From assembly GCF_023206395.1 (NCBI RefSeq), contig NZ_CP066150.1, forward strand, positions 620,001 to 684,000: a DNA stretch of 64,000 nucleotides, written 5' to 3'. Both the position numbers and the translations under genes were made by a program. The DNA is from Vibrio sp. ED004 (GTDB lineage Bacteria; Pseudomonadota; Gammaproteobacteria; Enterobacterales; Vibrionaceae). Below the pieces are notes generated by a model. It was not told where the DNA came from, ran no database searches, and saw only the letters and a program-made list of their open reading frames with translations. Positions 1-10,707 of this stretch are shown one piece after another; position 1 is the first letter of the stretch; the number at the start of each line of letters is the position of its first letter.

Positions 1-72
1 TTTAGGAAACAATTTCATGATTGAATTTTTCCCTAAAGTTTATCAATACAGTTTTCTACAAGAGTTTGAATT

Positions 73-1497
73 ATGTCTTCATACATACATAAAGATTTTC
101 TATTGCAGGGGGACACTGCCAAGCGTTTATATCACGATTACGCGGCAGGGCTTCCTATTATTGATTATCACAATCATTTAGATGCCAAAGAGATTTATGA
201 CAACCACCAATACGACAATATTGCTCAGGCTTGGTTGAGTTGCGATCACTACTTGTGGCGTGCATTACGAAGTAACGGAGTCGATGAGCATTACATCACA
301 GGTGATGCGAGTGATTATGAAAAGTTTCAAAAGTGGTGTGAGACCATGCCGTATCTTATCGGCAACCCTTTGTATCACTGGTGTCATTTGGAGCTTAAGA
401 AATACTTTGGTCTCGATTTACTGCTCAACCTAGATAATTGCGAGGCTATTTGGCAACACTGTAATCAAAAACTCAGCCAAGAGTCTCTCCGATTCCAAGC
501 TCTGCTTAAAGAGAGCCGAGTCGATACCTTGTGCACCACTGATGATCCACTGAGTGATTTGAGCTATCACGATAAGCTCAATCGTTCAGAATTTACTGTA
601 CAAGTCTTACCGACATTCCGTGCTGATAGCCTGATTGAAATAGAGAATCAAAATAGCTTTTTAAAGACGCTCAATTCACTGGCTTCGATCACCGACACTG
701 ACGTGGTCGATTTTGCAACCTACGCTCAAGCAATTACCTCTCGCGTGGATTATTTTGCACAGCACAACTGTTGTTTATCTGATTTAGGGTTAAAAGTTGT
801 GGATTTTTCACACTATCACCCTGACGTACTTGATCAAGCTATAGCGAAGGTCAAACGTGGTGATGCGTTGAATAGTGGAGAAATTTCGCAGTTTAAGACG
901 GCCGTTTTTGAAGTGCTTGGTAAGGCTTATCATAAACATGGTTGGTCGATGCAAATTCATATTGGAGTGTTAACTAATGTAAATCAGCGCCGCTTTGATG
1001 ATCTAGGCGGCGGTACGGGTTTCAGTGTTATCAGTGACAACCCAATTGCAGAAAACCTTAGTCATTTATTGAGTTTGTTAGATCAAGACCGCCAACTCCC
1101 TCAGACCATCGTATATAGCCTTAACCCGAAAGATAGCGCAGTGCTTGGGTCAATCATCGGCGCCTTTCAAGACAGTGATGCGCAGCCAGGTAAAGTGCAG
1201 CTTGGTTCTGCGTGGTGGTTTAACGATCATAAGGCGGGTATGGAAAAACAACTTCAAGATCTAGCAAATTTAGGGGCTCTAGGACGCTTTGTCGGAATGT
1301 TAACCGACTCTCGCAGCGTGTTGTCACTCTCTCGTCATGACTATTTTCGTCGCATTCTATGTAACTTACTTGGTAAGTGGGTCGATGACGGGGAGCTACC
1401 GAATGATGAGCCTTTGCTTAAACAGAGTGTCGAGAACATCTGTTATCAAAACGCCAAACAATACTTCAATTTTCATTCATCTAAAGATTTAGTATAG
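73..1497 (+). CDS. uxaC: Glucuronate isomerase
   Basis: Uronate isomerase converting D-glucuronate to D-fructuronate (and galacturonate to tagaturonate) in the cytoplasm. The 474-residue product has the family's usual length (E. coli UxaC about 470) and matches it end to end by recall: the metal-binding HxH at residues 33/35 (DYHNHL), a GDASDxEKF stretch near residue 76, GNPLYHWCHLEL near 98, and the C-terminal FVGMLTDSRS/RHDYFRRILC block. It is the first complete gene in the window and lies 9 bp upstream of a heparinase II/III-family lyase, so the two are probably co-transcribed and feed uronates released from an acidic polysaccharide into central metabolism. The rest of the uronate pathway must lie outside the window. 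Confidence 0.96.
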   Translation: MSSYIHKDFLLQGDTAKRLYHDYAAGLPIIDYHNHLDAKEIYDNHQYDNIAQAWLSCDHYLWRALRSNGVDEHYITGDASDYEKFQKWCETMPYLIGNPLYHWCHLELKKYFGLDLLLNLDNCEAIWQHCNQKLSQESLRFQALLKESRVDTLCTTDDPLSDLSYHDKLNRSEFTVQVLPTFRADSLIEIENQNSFLKTLNSLASITDTDVVDFATYAQAITSRVDYFAQHNCCLSDLGLKVVDFSHYHPDVLDQAIAKVKRGDALNSGEISQFKTAVFEVLGKAYHKHGWSMQIHIGVLTNVNQRRFDDLGGGTGFSVISDNPIAENLSHLLSLLDQDRQLPQTIVYSLNPKDSAVLGSIIGAFQDSDAQPGKVQLGSAWWFNDHKAGMEKQLQDLANLGALGRFVGMLTDSRSVLSLSRHDYFRRILCNLLGKWVDDGELPNDEPLLKQSVENICYQNAKQYFNFHSSKDLV

Positions 1498-1506
1498 GTA
1501 TCCATT

Positions 1507-3507
1507 ATGCTGCAGTTTACCTCTCAGGAAATGGCGGTCATTCGTCAAAATGCCAGCCAAGAGATCATCGAACAAATTATTCAAGATAATCAGGTTGTGC
1601 TTACTTCAGACATTCTCGTTCCACCTGATGCCCGCGCAACATGGAATTTATATTATTTTTGTCCCACGCATGGAGTTCGCTTAAGTTGGGATAGAGAGCG
1701 ACCCACTGAACATGTGTGCCCTGTTGATGGGGAAGTGCTTACTGGGGAACCATATGACGGAGCATGGTGGCGTTGGCTTAATGGGCTCAATTCGAAAGCG
1801 TGTAATGACCTAGGCTTACTTTGGCACATTACTCAAGACCACAAATACTTCGAAAAAGTTCGTGAGATCTTATTAGGTTATGCAGAATACTACCCGAATT
1901 ACGAAGAACATGGCGGTATTCCATACAATGGTCCAGGCAAAGCAAACGCGCAGACTCTTTGCGAAGCGAATTGCAATATTGATTTTGCCCGAGGCTATGA
2001 TTTCGTTAAAGAGCAGTTGAATACCGAAGAGCAATTGTTTATTGAACAGCGCTTGTTACGCGAAGGCGCTGAGTTCCTGATGCAACATCGAGCTGATCAA
2101 TTGCATAACCATGAAATGAAAATTTCTGCGACTATTGGTGTGATAGGCTTGATACTTGGTGACCGAAAATTCATCGACTTTGCGGTGAGCACACCTTATG
2201 GCTTGAAGTATCAGTTAGAGCATGGTGTAAAGGGGGAGGGCTTATGGTTTGAAGGTTCTATCCATTATCATTACTACGCTTTACAAGCACTTCTGAATTT
2301 CGAAAAAATGGCATGTAAAACAGAGTACTCACTACAATCGGTGCCAAACTTCCACACCATGTTGGCGTTCCCGCTCAAGCTACTCATCAATACGGGTGAC
2401 TTTCCACGTCTGAACGATTGTATTGCGGGTCAAGAGAAGTTAACTCATAGCCACCTGTTCGAATTCGGGTATCGCGAGTTCCGAGACCCTTTATTTGCAT
2501 CTGCGTTACAGAGTATCTATCAAGATAAGCCACGCAACAATATCGACGCGCTGTTGTACGGTGTTGATGCATTACCTGTGGCAGAGCCTCTTATGTGTCA
2601 GTCTATTCATGCAGAACAATCAGGCGTCACGATCATGTACGATCGAGAGCACGATAACATGATATTGATTAAGCACTCTCCATATGGTGGTGAGCACGAT
2701 CATTATGATCGACTTGGGATGATCATTACTCGAAATGGTAAAGAAATTTTGCCTGACTTGGGAACAACAGGGTACGGTGCTGAACTGCATTACGGGTATT
2801 ATAAAAACACGGTGACGCACAACACCTTGGCGGTGAATCAGAAGAATCAACCGCCAGCCAACCCTCAGGTGAATACGTTTGTAAAAGAACAGTCCTACAC
2901 ATGGTTAGACACACAAACAAATTGGTGTGGTGAGTTACCGACGGTCGATAGCCATACTATTGTTCAGTGGGATTTAGCCGCGTACAAAGACGTTGTGTTT
3001 CGTCGTCAAGTTTTATGGTTAGGGGATGTGGCGATTGAATTTAACGCCGTTGAAAATCCTCACCACCAACAATTGGATTTGGTTTGGCATATCAGAGGAC
3101 AACACAGCGCTTTGGCACAGGCGCAAGGTTGCGACAATCCACTAGATGGGCCTTTAGCAAGAATGACGAGCTGCCATGAGACGCCACTTAAAGCGTCCAC
3201 TAATTTACGTTATTCGATTGATGAACAAACCGAATTCAATCAACAGCTGATAACGGATAGTTCAGCAACTCTGTTGTTGGGGTATGCGCCAGACAACCCA
3301 GCAACCAGTGATTTAGCTTACACGATTTTGCGTAGCCAAGAAGCGGTTCTTAAAGTTGCCACGTTACATAACTTGACGCAAAACGATGAGGTTCGAGTTT
3401 CTGATATCGAGTGGCGATCGGACGTTATCAATTTAAAGTTGATAAGAAATGGAGTGGCACAATCCATTTCAATTAACCAAGAAACGGGTGTTACTTTATT
3501 CGTTTGA
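1507..3507 (+). CDS. Heparinase II/III-family polysaccharide/oligosaccharide lyase
   Basis: A 666-residue protein with an all-alpha toroid-like N-terminal half (roughly residues 60-350, including a conserved HNHEMK segment near 200) and a heparinase II/III beta-sandwich C-terminal half (roughly 380-620, with HSPYGGEHDHYDRLG near 395 and a TVTHNTLAVN block near 440). No signal peptide is visible, so it probably acts in the cytoplasm on imported uronate-containing oligosaccharides, releasing unsaturated uronate ends by beta-elimination. The start codon is ATG, 9 bp after uxaC, consistent with one operon. The exact substrate (alginate, ulvan, glucuronan or a glycosaminoglycan) cannot be read from the sequence; pairing with uxaC favours a glucuronate-containing polymer. 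Confidence 0.85.
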   Translation: MLQFTSQEMAVIRQNASQEIIEQIIQDNQVVLTSDILVPPDARATWNLYYFCPTHGVRLSWDRERPTEHVCPVDGEVLTGEPYDGAWWRWLNGLNSKACNDLGLLWHITQDHKYFEKVREILLGYAEYYPNYEEHGGIPYNGPGKANAQTLCEANCNIDFARGYDFVKEQLNTEEQLFIEQRLLREGAEFLMQHRADQLHNHEMKISATIGVIGLILGDRKFIDFAVSTPYGLKYQLEHGVKGEGLWFEGSIHYHYYALQALLNFEKMACKTEYSLQSVPNFHTMLAFPLKLLINTGDFPRLNDCIAGQEKLTHSHLFEFGYREFRDPLFASALQSIYQDKPRNNIDALLYGVDALPVAEPLMCQSIHAEQSGVTIMYDREHDNMILIKHSPYGGEHDHYDRLGMIITRNGKEILPDLGTTGYGAELHYGYYKNTVTHNTLAVNQKNQPPANPQVNTFVKEQSYTWLDTQTNWCGELPTVDSHTIVQWDLAAYKDVVFRRQVLWLGDVAIEFNAVENPHHQQLDLVWHIRGQHSALAQAQGCDNPLDGPLARMTSCHETPLKASTNLRYSIDEQTEFNQQLITDSSATLLLGYAPDNPATSDLAYTILRSQEAVLKVATLHNLTQNDEVRVSDIEWRSDVINLKLIRNGVAQSISINQETGVTLFV

Positions 3508-3568
3508 TCTGATAATAATATTGAAGATTCATAACCCATTGAATTGCAAGAGTTCACATTAAAATTAA

Positions 3569-3604
3569 AAGTCCCCTTAAGATAGGTTCTTGAGGGGACT
3601 TTTT
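3569..3604. terminator. Bidirectional intrinsic terminator
   Basis: Perfect 13-bp stem (3569-3581 with 3589-3601), 7-nt loop, A-rich on the left and T-rich on the right. It lies between the convergent lyase and luxN genes and can serve both. Confidence 0.85.
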
Positions 3605-3625
3605 ACGTTTCTTTCTTAATCAATG

Positions 3626-3660
3626 GCTAACAGCTAACAGCTAACAGCTAACAGCTAACA
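3626..3660. repeat. Five tandem heptamers GCTAACA
   Basis: Five exact head-to-tail copies of GCTAACA occupy the convergent gap just before the luxN stop codon. A 7-bp unit in non-coding DNA is a candidate variable-number tandem repeat; no function is evident. Confidence 0.9.
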
Positions 3661-3676
3661 GCAAGTGAGCGAGTCG

Positions 3677-6321
3677 CTACTCGTTTTCTGTTTGCTTAGA
3701 AGCGTTGGATGTTTTGCCTTGCTTCAACCAGTTGTCGAGTACATGTTGCAGCGCATCCAATGACGTTGGCTTTTCTAGGCGGCCATCCATTAACTTGCTG
3801 ATCATGTCGAGTTCGCGTTGTCCCGATTCGCCAGACAGAGCAATGATTGGCGTATTAGGCGAGCGTGCCTTGATGATCTGGCTTGCGTCAAAACCGTTCA
3901 TGACTGGCATCTGCACATCCATCAAGATCAAATCAACTTGATGGGTTCTAAACAGTTCAACCGCATTCTCACCATTCTTGGCTTGTAAGCTGTTTACGCC
4001 GAGCCTGCTCAAGTACATCTGAACAAGTGTACGTTGTACCTCTTTGTCATCAACGATCAGCACGGTTGGCGCAAGGTGGTTTGATGCTGGTGGATTTGTT
4101 GGTTGCGCCTTTTCTGGCTCAGTTTTGGGTGCAGGTGCTGAGCCAGAAGCGTTATCAGCACTTGGTGTTGGGTTCTCTGGTTGCACTTCTGGTTCGGTTT
4201 GATCTTCCGTCGGTTGGTTGTGTTTCCAATCGTTGAAGTAAGGCGTACGCAGGTCATCCGCTTTTGGCGCATTCGGCACAACAGGGAAGTACAGGTGGAA
4301 TTCAGTAAATTCACCAAGCTTAGATTTGCACTCGACTCTGCCACCAAATGAACGCATCACACGTTGGCAATAACCTAAACCTAAGCCGCTACCGCCACTC
4401 TTTTGGTAAGAGAAAAAGTCATCGAAGATCTTATGGGCGATGGTTTCATCAATCCCTGGACCGGTATCTCTGAAAACGAGCACGTTCTCGTAAGAGCCAG
4501 TTTTGGTACTGATTTCGATTTGGCTGTCTGGATACGAATCAAAGTAATAGATTGCGTTACGAATCAGGTTAAAGATAACGAAGTTAAACAAGGTCTCGTT
4601 CAGCTTTGCCACAAAATCAGCGTGTTGTGGTAGGCGAATTCGCTCAATGATCTTTTCGTTCTCAAAACCATAATGACTCACTGCTTGATCTACGGCTTTG
4701 TGGATTGAGGTCATAGTCACGGGGCCATGCTCAGGTGAGCTATCACTGACCTCACGCAAGATGATATCAATCAGCTGTCGGCCGCGTTGAATTGCAGCTT
4801 GGCCGTTTTCGATATCAAGTAGGATCTGTTTCGCTGGCGCTTGGTTATCGATGTGCTGTTTTAGTACTTCGAAATGCAGTTGCACTTGAGCAAGCGGGTT
4901 ACGCATCTCATGGGCAATGGAGTTCGCCAGAGCACGACTTTGGCGAATGCGTCTATCCGCTTCGATGGTACTTTGCACACGAGTTAACAAGGTTTGCAGT
5001 GCAGAGATCTCTTCGTTAGAGAACATCTGATCGTTGCTCTTGTGTGATGATACCAACACGTGCGTGACCGATTTCCCCTGACCAAACAGAGGCATTACCA
5101 AGGCCGTGTTGTTCGAACTCATCTTCTCATAGAGAGCCTTGATCGAACGTTTTGCTGGCGCAGTGTAATCGAGCTCTTCAGACAGTTCGTCGAAGACCAA
5201 AACAGACTTGTTGGTCGATAAGTAGTCTTCGTAGAAAGTCTCGTTGTAGTTGCTGTTAACAAGGCGCAGTTTGTCTTCTGGGATTTGCAGTAGGCTACCC
5301 AAACGACGCATCGCATCATCAATTGATAGCTTGAAATCTTCTTCTAAAGCAAGGATTTGCTGTACTGGTGTTTTCTTGTTCCCGTAGACAAAGAAGGAGG
5401 CATAACGGCTCACGCGTTTATAAAGTACATGCCAAGTAATGCCTATTAGCGCGCAGATTGGAATGGCGATTAGCCATTGATTATCTTCGGTCAGCGGGAT
5501 GAATATCGCACCAAACGGTATCACTAAAATAGCACACACTAACAGGGCGTTCAGGCTCATGTACGCAAGGTATTTCACGCTGTAGAAACGAGATGTCAGC
5601 AGGGCATACCCAACGAACAACATCTCACTAATAGACAAGGCGGGTGGTAGCCAAGTCAGTGAGAAATCACGCAAGAAGTAAGTCATACCTAGGTGGATCG
5701 TTGCTGTAGACAGCATGAACACCAAGATACCTGCAATCATATAGTTGGTTTTGGTCAGCGTGAGCTTACTGCTGTTAGCGCGCATTGCTACTAGGTTACC
5801 CAGTGTCAGTACCACAAAGCTGATCATACCGATGAAGAAGTACGAAGTGTGCGGGCCAAATTCAATCACGAACTGACTTGGGCCAACAATGATAACGTCT
5901 TCAACGGTTAAGCCCGGGCTTAAATTAATAAACAGGAGTAGACGGTTAGAGTGACGAAAATCGCTTGTTGCCACAGGCGCACCTTACCGTTGCGTTGCTC
6001 GGCGGCAAGCTGACACGAGAAGTAATACGCAAAGGCAAACGCAAAGAAAGAGGCGAGGTTGGCAAATTTGGCTGCAAACACAGCCGCTGATGGCCCAAGC
6101 TCTGGCAACAAGTCAGTATGGAAGTAAGCATTACTGCTTATCCACGCAACAATACAGACCGAGTAGGCGATGTAGGCAACGTGATGTGTCCCTGCGATCG
6201 CTTCGCTTTTTAGTTTCAGACGGTAGCAATAGTAGAGTAACCACATCACGACCACAGCAACCGTCGCAAGAAGCGTTATCGCTTTGGCGTGGATGATGGC
6301 TTCTAAGCCGAAATCAAACAT
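3677..6321 (-). pseudogene. luxN: LuxN autoinducer-1 hybrid sensor kinase, split by a frameshift
   Basis: Two overlapping reading frames together reproduce the whole of LuxN. Residues 1-129 (MFDFGLEAI..., first membrane helices) are read from 6321 and run into a stop after 133 codons. The remainder (further membrane helices, histidine-kinase and receiver domains) continues in another frame to 3677. Inserting one base at about 5935-5936 (likely CCC reduced to CC in the coding strand) gives an 881-residue protein. In that numbering the phospho-accepting histidine (SIAHEMRNP) is residue 471, the same number as in V. harveyi LuxN, the GSGLGLG ATP-lid motif follows, and the receiver aspartate (ILMDVQMP) is residue 802. 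The kinase-receiver linker is Pro/Glu-rich and about 30 residues longer than I recall for V. harveyi. It overlaps luxM by 8 bp. It is either a true null allele or a sequencing error. Confidence 0.9.
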
Positions 6322-7567
6322 GTTCGTCCTTATTTACCGAGCTTGGCTGTTGCAGAGAGTCTGGTTGTTGAACAGAGCTTAATTTTTCTGCTGAGCCAAA
6401 CTTTCTGCTGTTACGCACGGCGCGTTTGTAGCCCTTAAAATCGGTGTCATTGAATACGTTGACCATCAATTCGAAATTCCAAAAGCCACGGTAAATGGTG
6501 GTGCCATCATCGTTCAATTCGCAATATCCCGAATGGAAATACGCTTTTGGGTCAATAGCTTGATAAAACTGAAGCATGAAAGGTTGTTCAATGATGGTGA
6601 AGCCAATTTTGTAGCCAACTTGATGTAAGACGCTCATCAGCTCTTTTTGAGCGAGATAGAGGAAGTAGAGTTTTTGTTGGGTATTTCCACTGACGGTTAA
6701 GCGCAGAACTTCACATATGGCTCGAGTTTCGGATAGTTGTAACTGAAACTGATTATCGAATTTTGGCAGAGAATCACACTTTGACAATATCGGTGGCGTG
6801 AATAGCTGTAACCCTGAAAGTGAATCGTAACCATGATTTGGTAAGCAGTATTGCCAGTGATCATTGCTGAACGGCGGCGCGTAGCTTAGCCAGGTTTCAT
6901 TTTTTGACCAGTCTTGAATCAATGCGGAAGAGACTAATGTCGGGAAGGCTTCATCGTCTGGGTGTTTGAGCAGAATAAAGTGCTTACCCGTTTGTGACAG
7001 ATGTAATAAAGGCAGCATCTCAAACCATTTTTCACCCTTGATGAAAACCTCAAGGTTGCTCAAAGCGATGGCATCACTGATAGGCATCCCTTGTGGGTGA
7101 CTGGGTGTTTGCACCACAAGTTGATCATCTTCTATCTGATCGATGATCGCACTGTAGTAAGCGCTGTCTTTAATCGGCAGAACGATACCAGAGGGGGAAC
7201 GACTATCGAGCGGCGACTTTGCCTTAATGGCAGCAATTTCGCATTCACACCAAAAGTCTAACCAATGCATGTAACACTGACTTGCCGCTTTCTCTAACAA
7301 TGCCATCTCGGTCGATAAGCTACTTGGATAGCGTTGAATGAGATCGCGATAGTCCATCAATTCAAATAAAACGGAGAGGCTTTTGTGTTGATGTTCTGGG
7401 AAGAACGATTCCAATAGTCGTCTACGGTAGTCTGTGACGGTTTGGAAAAGCGCAGTGCGATCTTGTGGCTGATAAGTGTTGATCACGAGCTCGATCAGCG
7501 CGTGTTGTTTCTTTTCGATAGCCAGACTGCTAGCCAACAGTGAGACTAAAGACGACGTTAATTCCAT
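6314..7567 (-). CDS. luxM: LuxM acyl-homoserine lactone (autoinducer-1) synthase
   Basis: LuxM/AinS-family synthase, 417 residues, making an acyl-homoserine lactone; the V. harveyi homologue makes 3-hydroxy-C4-HSL. This family is unrelated in sequence to LuxI synthases. Recognition rests on the overall sequence and on its arrangement directly upstream of luxN, which it overlaps by 8 bp (its TGA lies within the start of luxN). The reading frame is intact, unlike its cognate receptor. Its promoter must lie in the 426-bp region shared with the divergent collagenase gene. A Gln/Ser-rich tail (about residues 396-417) is probably variable. The acyl chain made here cannot be predicted from sequence. 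Confidence 0.93.
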   Translation of the reverse strand: MELTSSLVSLLASSLAIEKKQHALIELVINTYQPQDRTALFQTVTDYRRRLLESFFPEHQHKSLSVLFELMDYRDLIQRYPSSLSTEMALLEKAASQCYMHWLDFWCECEIAAIKAKSPLDSRSPSGIVLPIKDSAYYSAIIDQIEDDQLVVQTPSHPQGMPISDAIALSNLEVFIKGEKWFEMLPLLHLSQTGKHFILLKHPDDEAFPTLVSSALIQDWSKNETWLSYAPPFSNDHWQYCLPNHGYDSLSGLQLFTPPILSKCDSLPKFDNQFQLQLSETRAICEVLRLTVSGNTQQKLYFLYLAQKELMSVLHQVGYKIGFTIIEQPFMLQFYQAIDPKAYFHSGYCELNDDGTTIYRGFWNFELMVNVFNDTDFKGYKRAVRNSRKFGSAEKLSSVQQPDSLQQPSSVNKDEHV

Positions 7568-7993
7568 GGTGTTAACCTAGCCTAGGTTTATAATTATTTT
7601 TATTGGATTTGCACTCGTTAACCAGACACGAATTGTTATTAAGTTATTTGATATAAAGTTACCTTGTTGAGATTGAGTAACTCTAATTGTGTCTATTGTT
7701 TTTAAAAACAAGTTGCATAATCGAGCGCAAGTTTACTACTTGCGCATCCCCTTAACAACAGAACATTCACTAGTTTATAAATTGCTAAATTAGAACATTC
7801 TCAATCACTTAGAGCCTAACCTTGCTCCGATTCTGACCTGTATCAATTGAGCATAATCCTTTGAATTTATAAATTAACGTAAAATATCTATTTTTTGAAC
7901 CAAGCTCATAAATCATACGCAACTGAATTCACCTTGTTAATCGTAAGGAATATAACGGCGAGCCAAAATATATAATTAACTAATGAGTGTTGT
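7568..7993. promoter_or_regulatory. Divergent luxM / collagenase promoter region
   Basis: 426 bp without a convincing ORF, AT-rich, separating divergent luxM and the collagenase gene. Both promoters must be here. I could not assign defined operator sites. A shared regulatory region would fit quorum control of the protease, but that is inference. Confidence 0.5.
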
Positions 7994-10432
7994 ATGTCTC
8001 ATAACCGTTTATTTCCACGTCATCGTTTGGCTCTCGCTTGCATGCTGGCCAGTGTTTCCAGTTTCTCCTTTGCTCAAAGTCAGTGTGAGGTGCTTGATCT
8101 TCAGCAGGCGTCTGACCTTGCTCTCGCTGTCTCATCAGCTGATAACAGTTGCTATGGCGCTTGGTTCTCTGCTCAAGAGAGTTCGTTAAACAATATCTAT
8201 AGCGAAGCGAGCCTAAGCCGTATTCAAGTAGCACTTAACCTAGAAATTGCCCGTTACCGAGGTGATGCTGAACAGGCTCGTAAACTTGAAAACCTTGGCG
8301 AATTTGTTCGCGCCGCTTATTACGTTCGTTATAACGCGCGAGCGCAGGATTTTTCCGAGGCGTTGAGCCAGCGTTTCGCTCAATCTATTAATGCTTTTCT
8401 GGCGAACCCTAATGCATTCGATCAAGGCCGCGAGCAAGTTGGAGCGATGAAAAGTCTGACGTTGATGGTCGATAATGTTAAGCAACTTCCACTGACTATT
8501 GATGCGCAACTTGCGGCATTGAATCACTTTAACCGCGAAACAGCGCAGGATTCACAATGGGTCGATGGTCTTAATAATCTATTCCGAGCAATGGCAGGGC
8601 ACGCCGCTCGAGATGACTTCTACGATTACATGGCAAACCACACCCAACATATCGATACGCTGTCGGCATTCGCTGGTGATAACACGTGGGCGTTGAATAC
8701 AGAGGCGAGCTTTCTGGTTTATAACGCCGTGCGTGAAACAGGCCGCTTGTTAGCCAGTCCGGATAAAGCGACCAAAGACAAAGCGATGCGGGTTATGCAG
8801 CAAGTGATGGCGCAAAACCCACTGGGCACCGAGCACGATAAGCTATGGCTAGCGGCCGTTGAAATGATGAGTTACTTCGCACCCGAAGGTTTGAATGGGT
8901 TAGACCTAGAACAAGCGAAACGCGACTTGGCAACGCGTGTACTTCCCCATCGTTATGAGTGCCAAGGGCCTGCGATTATTCGCTCTCAAGATCTTACCGA
9001 GTCACAAGCGGTGGAGGCGTGTGATGTGTTGGCTGCCAAAGAGGCCGACTTCCACCAAGTCGCGAATACGGGTCAACAACCTGTCGCTGATGATAATAAC
9101 GAGCGAGTTGAAGTCGCGGTGTTTGGCAACAAAGGTAGTTACATTGATTATTCATCGTTCTTGTTTGGCAATACCACAGACAATGGCGGTCAGTATTTAG
9201 AGGGTAATCCTGCAGAAGTCGGCAACGTCGCACGTTTTGTGGCTTATCGCCACGCCAATGGTGATGATCTTTCTATTCTCAATTTAGAGCATGAATACAC
9301 TCACTATCTTGATGCGCGCTTTAACCAATACGGTTCATTCAACGACAACCTAGCACATGGTTATGTGGTGTGGTGGTTAGAAGGCTTTGCCGAATTTATG
9401 CATTACAAACAAGGCTACGATGCAGCGATTAGTTTGATTAGCAGCGGGAAGATGAGCCTGTCGGATGTGCTTGCGACTACTTACTCCCATGATTCCAATC
9501 GAATATATCGCTGGGGATACTTGGCGGTACGCTTCATGCTGGAAGAGCATCCTCAAGAGGTGCTAGGTTTATTGGCATTGTCTCGCACTGGTCAATTCTC
9601 CGAATGGGCACAACAAGTAAAAGTGCTAGGGCAGCAATACAACGGCGAGTTTGAGCGTTGGTTAGACGCGGTTTCAAGTGAACCCACAGAGCCTACAGAA
9701 CCGACAGATCCTACGCAACCAACAGACCAAGCCATAGTGCTTGCAGCAAACCAGAGTGTGGTGTTGAGTGGCGAGGCGTATAGCGAGCAGTTGTTCTATG
9801 TTGATATTCCAGACAACACGACGCATTTTGAAGTGTCTATACAGGGGCAAACTCAAGGTGATGCTGACCTCTACATGAGCTACAACAAATCTGCACATTA
9901 CTACGACTTTGAATTCAGTCAATACGGCAATGCCAGTAATGAAGTGGTGACGTTTGAACAAGAATCTTCGGGTTACATCAAGTCGGGTCGTTACTACATG
10001 AGTGTTACGGGGCGTACCGATTTTAATGAGGTGTCGCTAACGGCATCGGTAGTCACAGAAACGCCAACGCCTCCAACTCAACAGCAAGATGATTTAACGC
10101 CCGTGGTATTGGAGTCCGGTCAGGCTCAATTGCTTACGGTGCACCAACGACGTTATGCCGCTGTCTATGTACCAGAAGGCGTACAAGAGGTGCGAGTGTG
10201 GCTGCACGATAAGAGCGACAATACGGAAAACGAACAGTCGAATGCGGGTAACGTTGATCTGTTCGCTAGTCATTCATACTGGCCAACAGCAGGGCAGCAT
10301 GACTACGCGTCTGATTACCGTGGAAGCAATGAGTACCTGCAAATTCCTGTAACAGAAGAAGGCTATATACACTTCTTATTGAGTGCAGAGCAGCAAGGGG
10401 ATGATGTCGAGATGTTGGTGTATTTTCACTAA
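7994..10432 (+). CDS. Secreted M9-family collagenase with tandem PPC domains
   Basis: Zinc metalloprotease of the microbial collagenase family (M9, Vibrio type), 812 residues. An N-terminal signal peptide (basic start, hydrophobic core, cleavage near SFA-QSQ at about residue 27) directs secretion. The N-terminal activator region is followed by the catalytic zinc motif HEYTH at residues 433-437 and a downstream glutamate in the WWLEGFAEF segment. A Pro/Thr/Glu linker (repeats of EPT/DPT near residue 562) leads to two C-terminal pre-peptidase domains (about 580-690 and 700-812) of the kind that bind collagen or are trimmed during maturation. The gene is divergent from luxM and is followed by its own terminator, then by a cystatin-like lipoprotein gene. 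Expected role: degradation of host or detrital collagen. Confidence 0.93.
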   Translation: MSHNRLFPRHRLALACMLASVSSFSFAQSQCEVLDLQQASDLALAVSSADNSCYGAWFSAQESSLNNIYSEASLSRIQVALNLEIARYRGDAEQARKLENLGEFVRAAYYVRYNARAQDFSEALSQRFAQSINAFLANPNAFDQGREQVGAMKSLTLMVDNVKQLPLTIDAQLAALNHFNRETAQDSQWVDGLNNLFRAMAGHAARDDFYDYMANHTQHIDTLSAFAGDNTWALNTEASFLVYNAVRETGRLLASPDKATKDKAMRVMQQVMAQNPLGTEHDKLWLAAVEMMSYFAPEGLNGLDLEQAKRDLATRVLPHRYECQGPAIIRSQDLTESQAVEACDVLAAKEADFHQVANTGQQPVADDNNERVEVAVFGNKGSYIDYSSFLFGNTTDNGGQYLEGNPAEVGNVARFVAYRHANGDDLSILNLEHEYTHYLDARFNQYGSFNDNLAHGYVVWWLEGFAEFMHYKQGYDAAISLISSGKMSLSDVLATTYSHDSNRIYRWGYLAVRFMLEEHPQEVLGLLALSRTGQFSEWAQQVKVLGQQYNGEFERWLDAVSSEPTEPTEPTDPTQPTDQAIVLAANQSVVLSGEAYSEQLFYVDIPDNTTHFEVSIQGQTQGDADLYMSYNKSAHYYDFEFSQYGNASNEVVTFEQESSGYIKSGRYYMSVTGRTDFNEVSLTASVVTETPTPPTQQQDDLTPVVLESGQAQLLTVHQRRYAAVYVPEGVQEVRVWLHDKSDNTENEQSNAGNVDLFASHSYWPTAGQHDYASDYRGSNEYLQIPVTEEGYIHFLLSAEQQGDDVEMLVYFH

Positions 10433-10540
10433 CAGAACAGGCATTAGGCAATAACACTAGAAAAGAGGCATTGCCCTAAACTGCATTAACGACAACGTCA
10501 CTAAACTAAATGGTTAAATATCAATAAAGTAGACGGATAA

Positions 10541-10570
10541 AAGCCGGGCATCAGTGTCCGGCTTTGTTTT
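10541..10570 (+). terminator. Intrinsic terminator after collagenase gene
   Basis: Stem AAGCCGG / CCGGCTT (10541-10564) followed by a T-rich run, about 110 bp downstream of the collagenase stop codon. Confidence 0.8.
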
Positions 10571-10707
10571 TCTGACAATCTTCTGTGTTTATAGAGTAGT
10601 TACACCATAATCTCTGATGAAGTGATGACATTCGAGGTTTAAGCTGGTCTGCATATGAAACATCATTGCGAGTAACCTATCGCAAGTGATAGAGGTAGAG
10701 ATAACTT

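Noticed and set aside
3626..3660. Heptamer repeats as a CRISPR remnant
   Set aside because: Units are only 7 bp with no spacers, and no cas genes are present.
4057..4347. Minus-strand 96-residue ORF in the LuxN linker region
   Set aside because: It is another frame of the luxN low-complexity linker with no supporting features.
5972..5974. A GTG start for an independent 765-residue kinase gene
   Set aside because: The first dozen residues are out-of-frame LuxN sequence and the preceding frame holds the natural N-terminus, so this is a broken luxN, not a separate gene.
5920..6321. A free-standing 133-residue membrane protein
   Set aside because: It matches only the first membrane helices of LuxN and ends a few codons after the frameshift.
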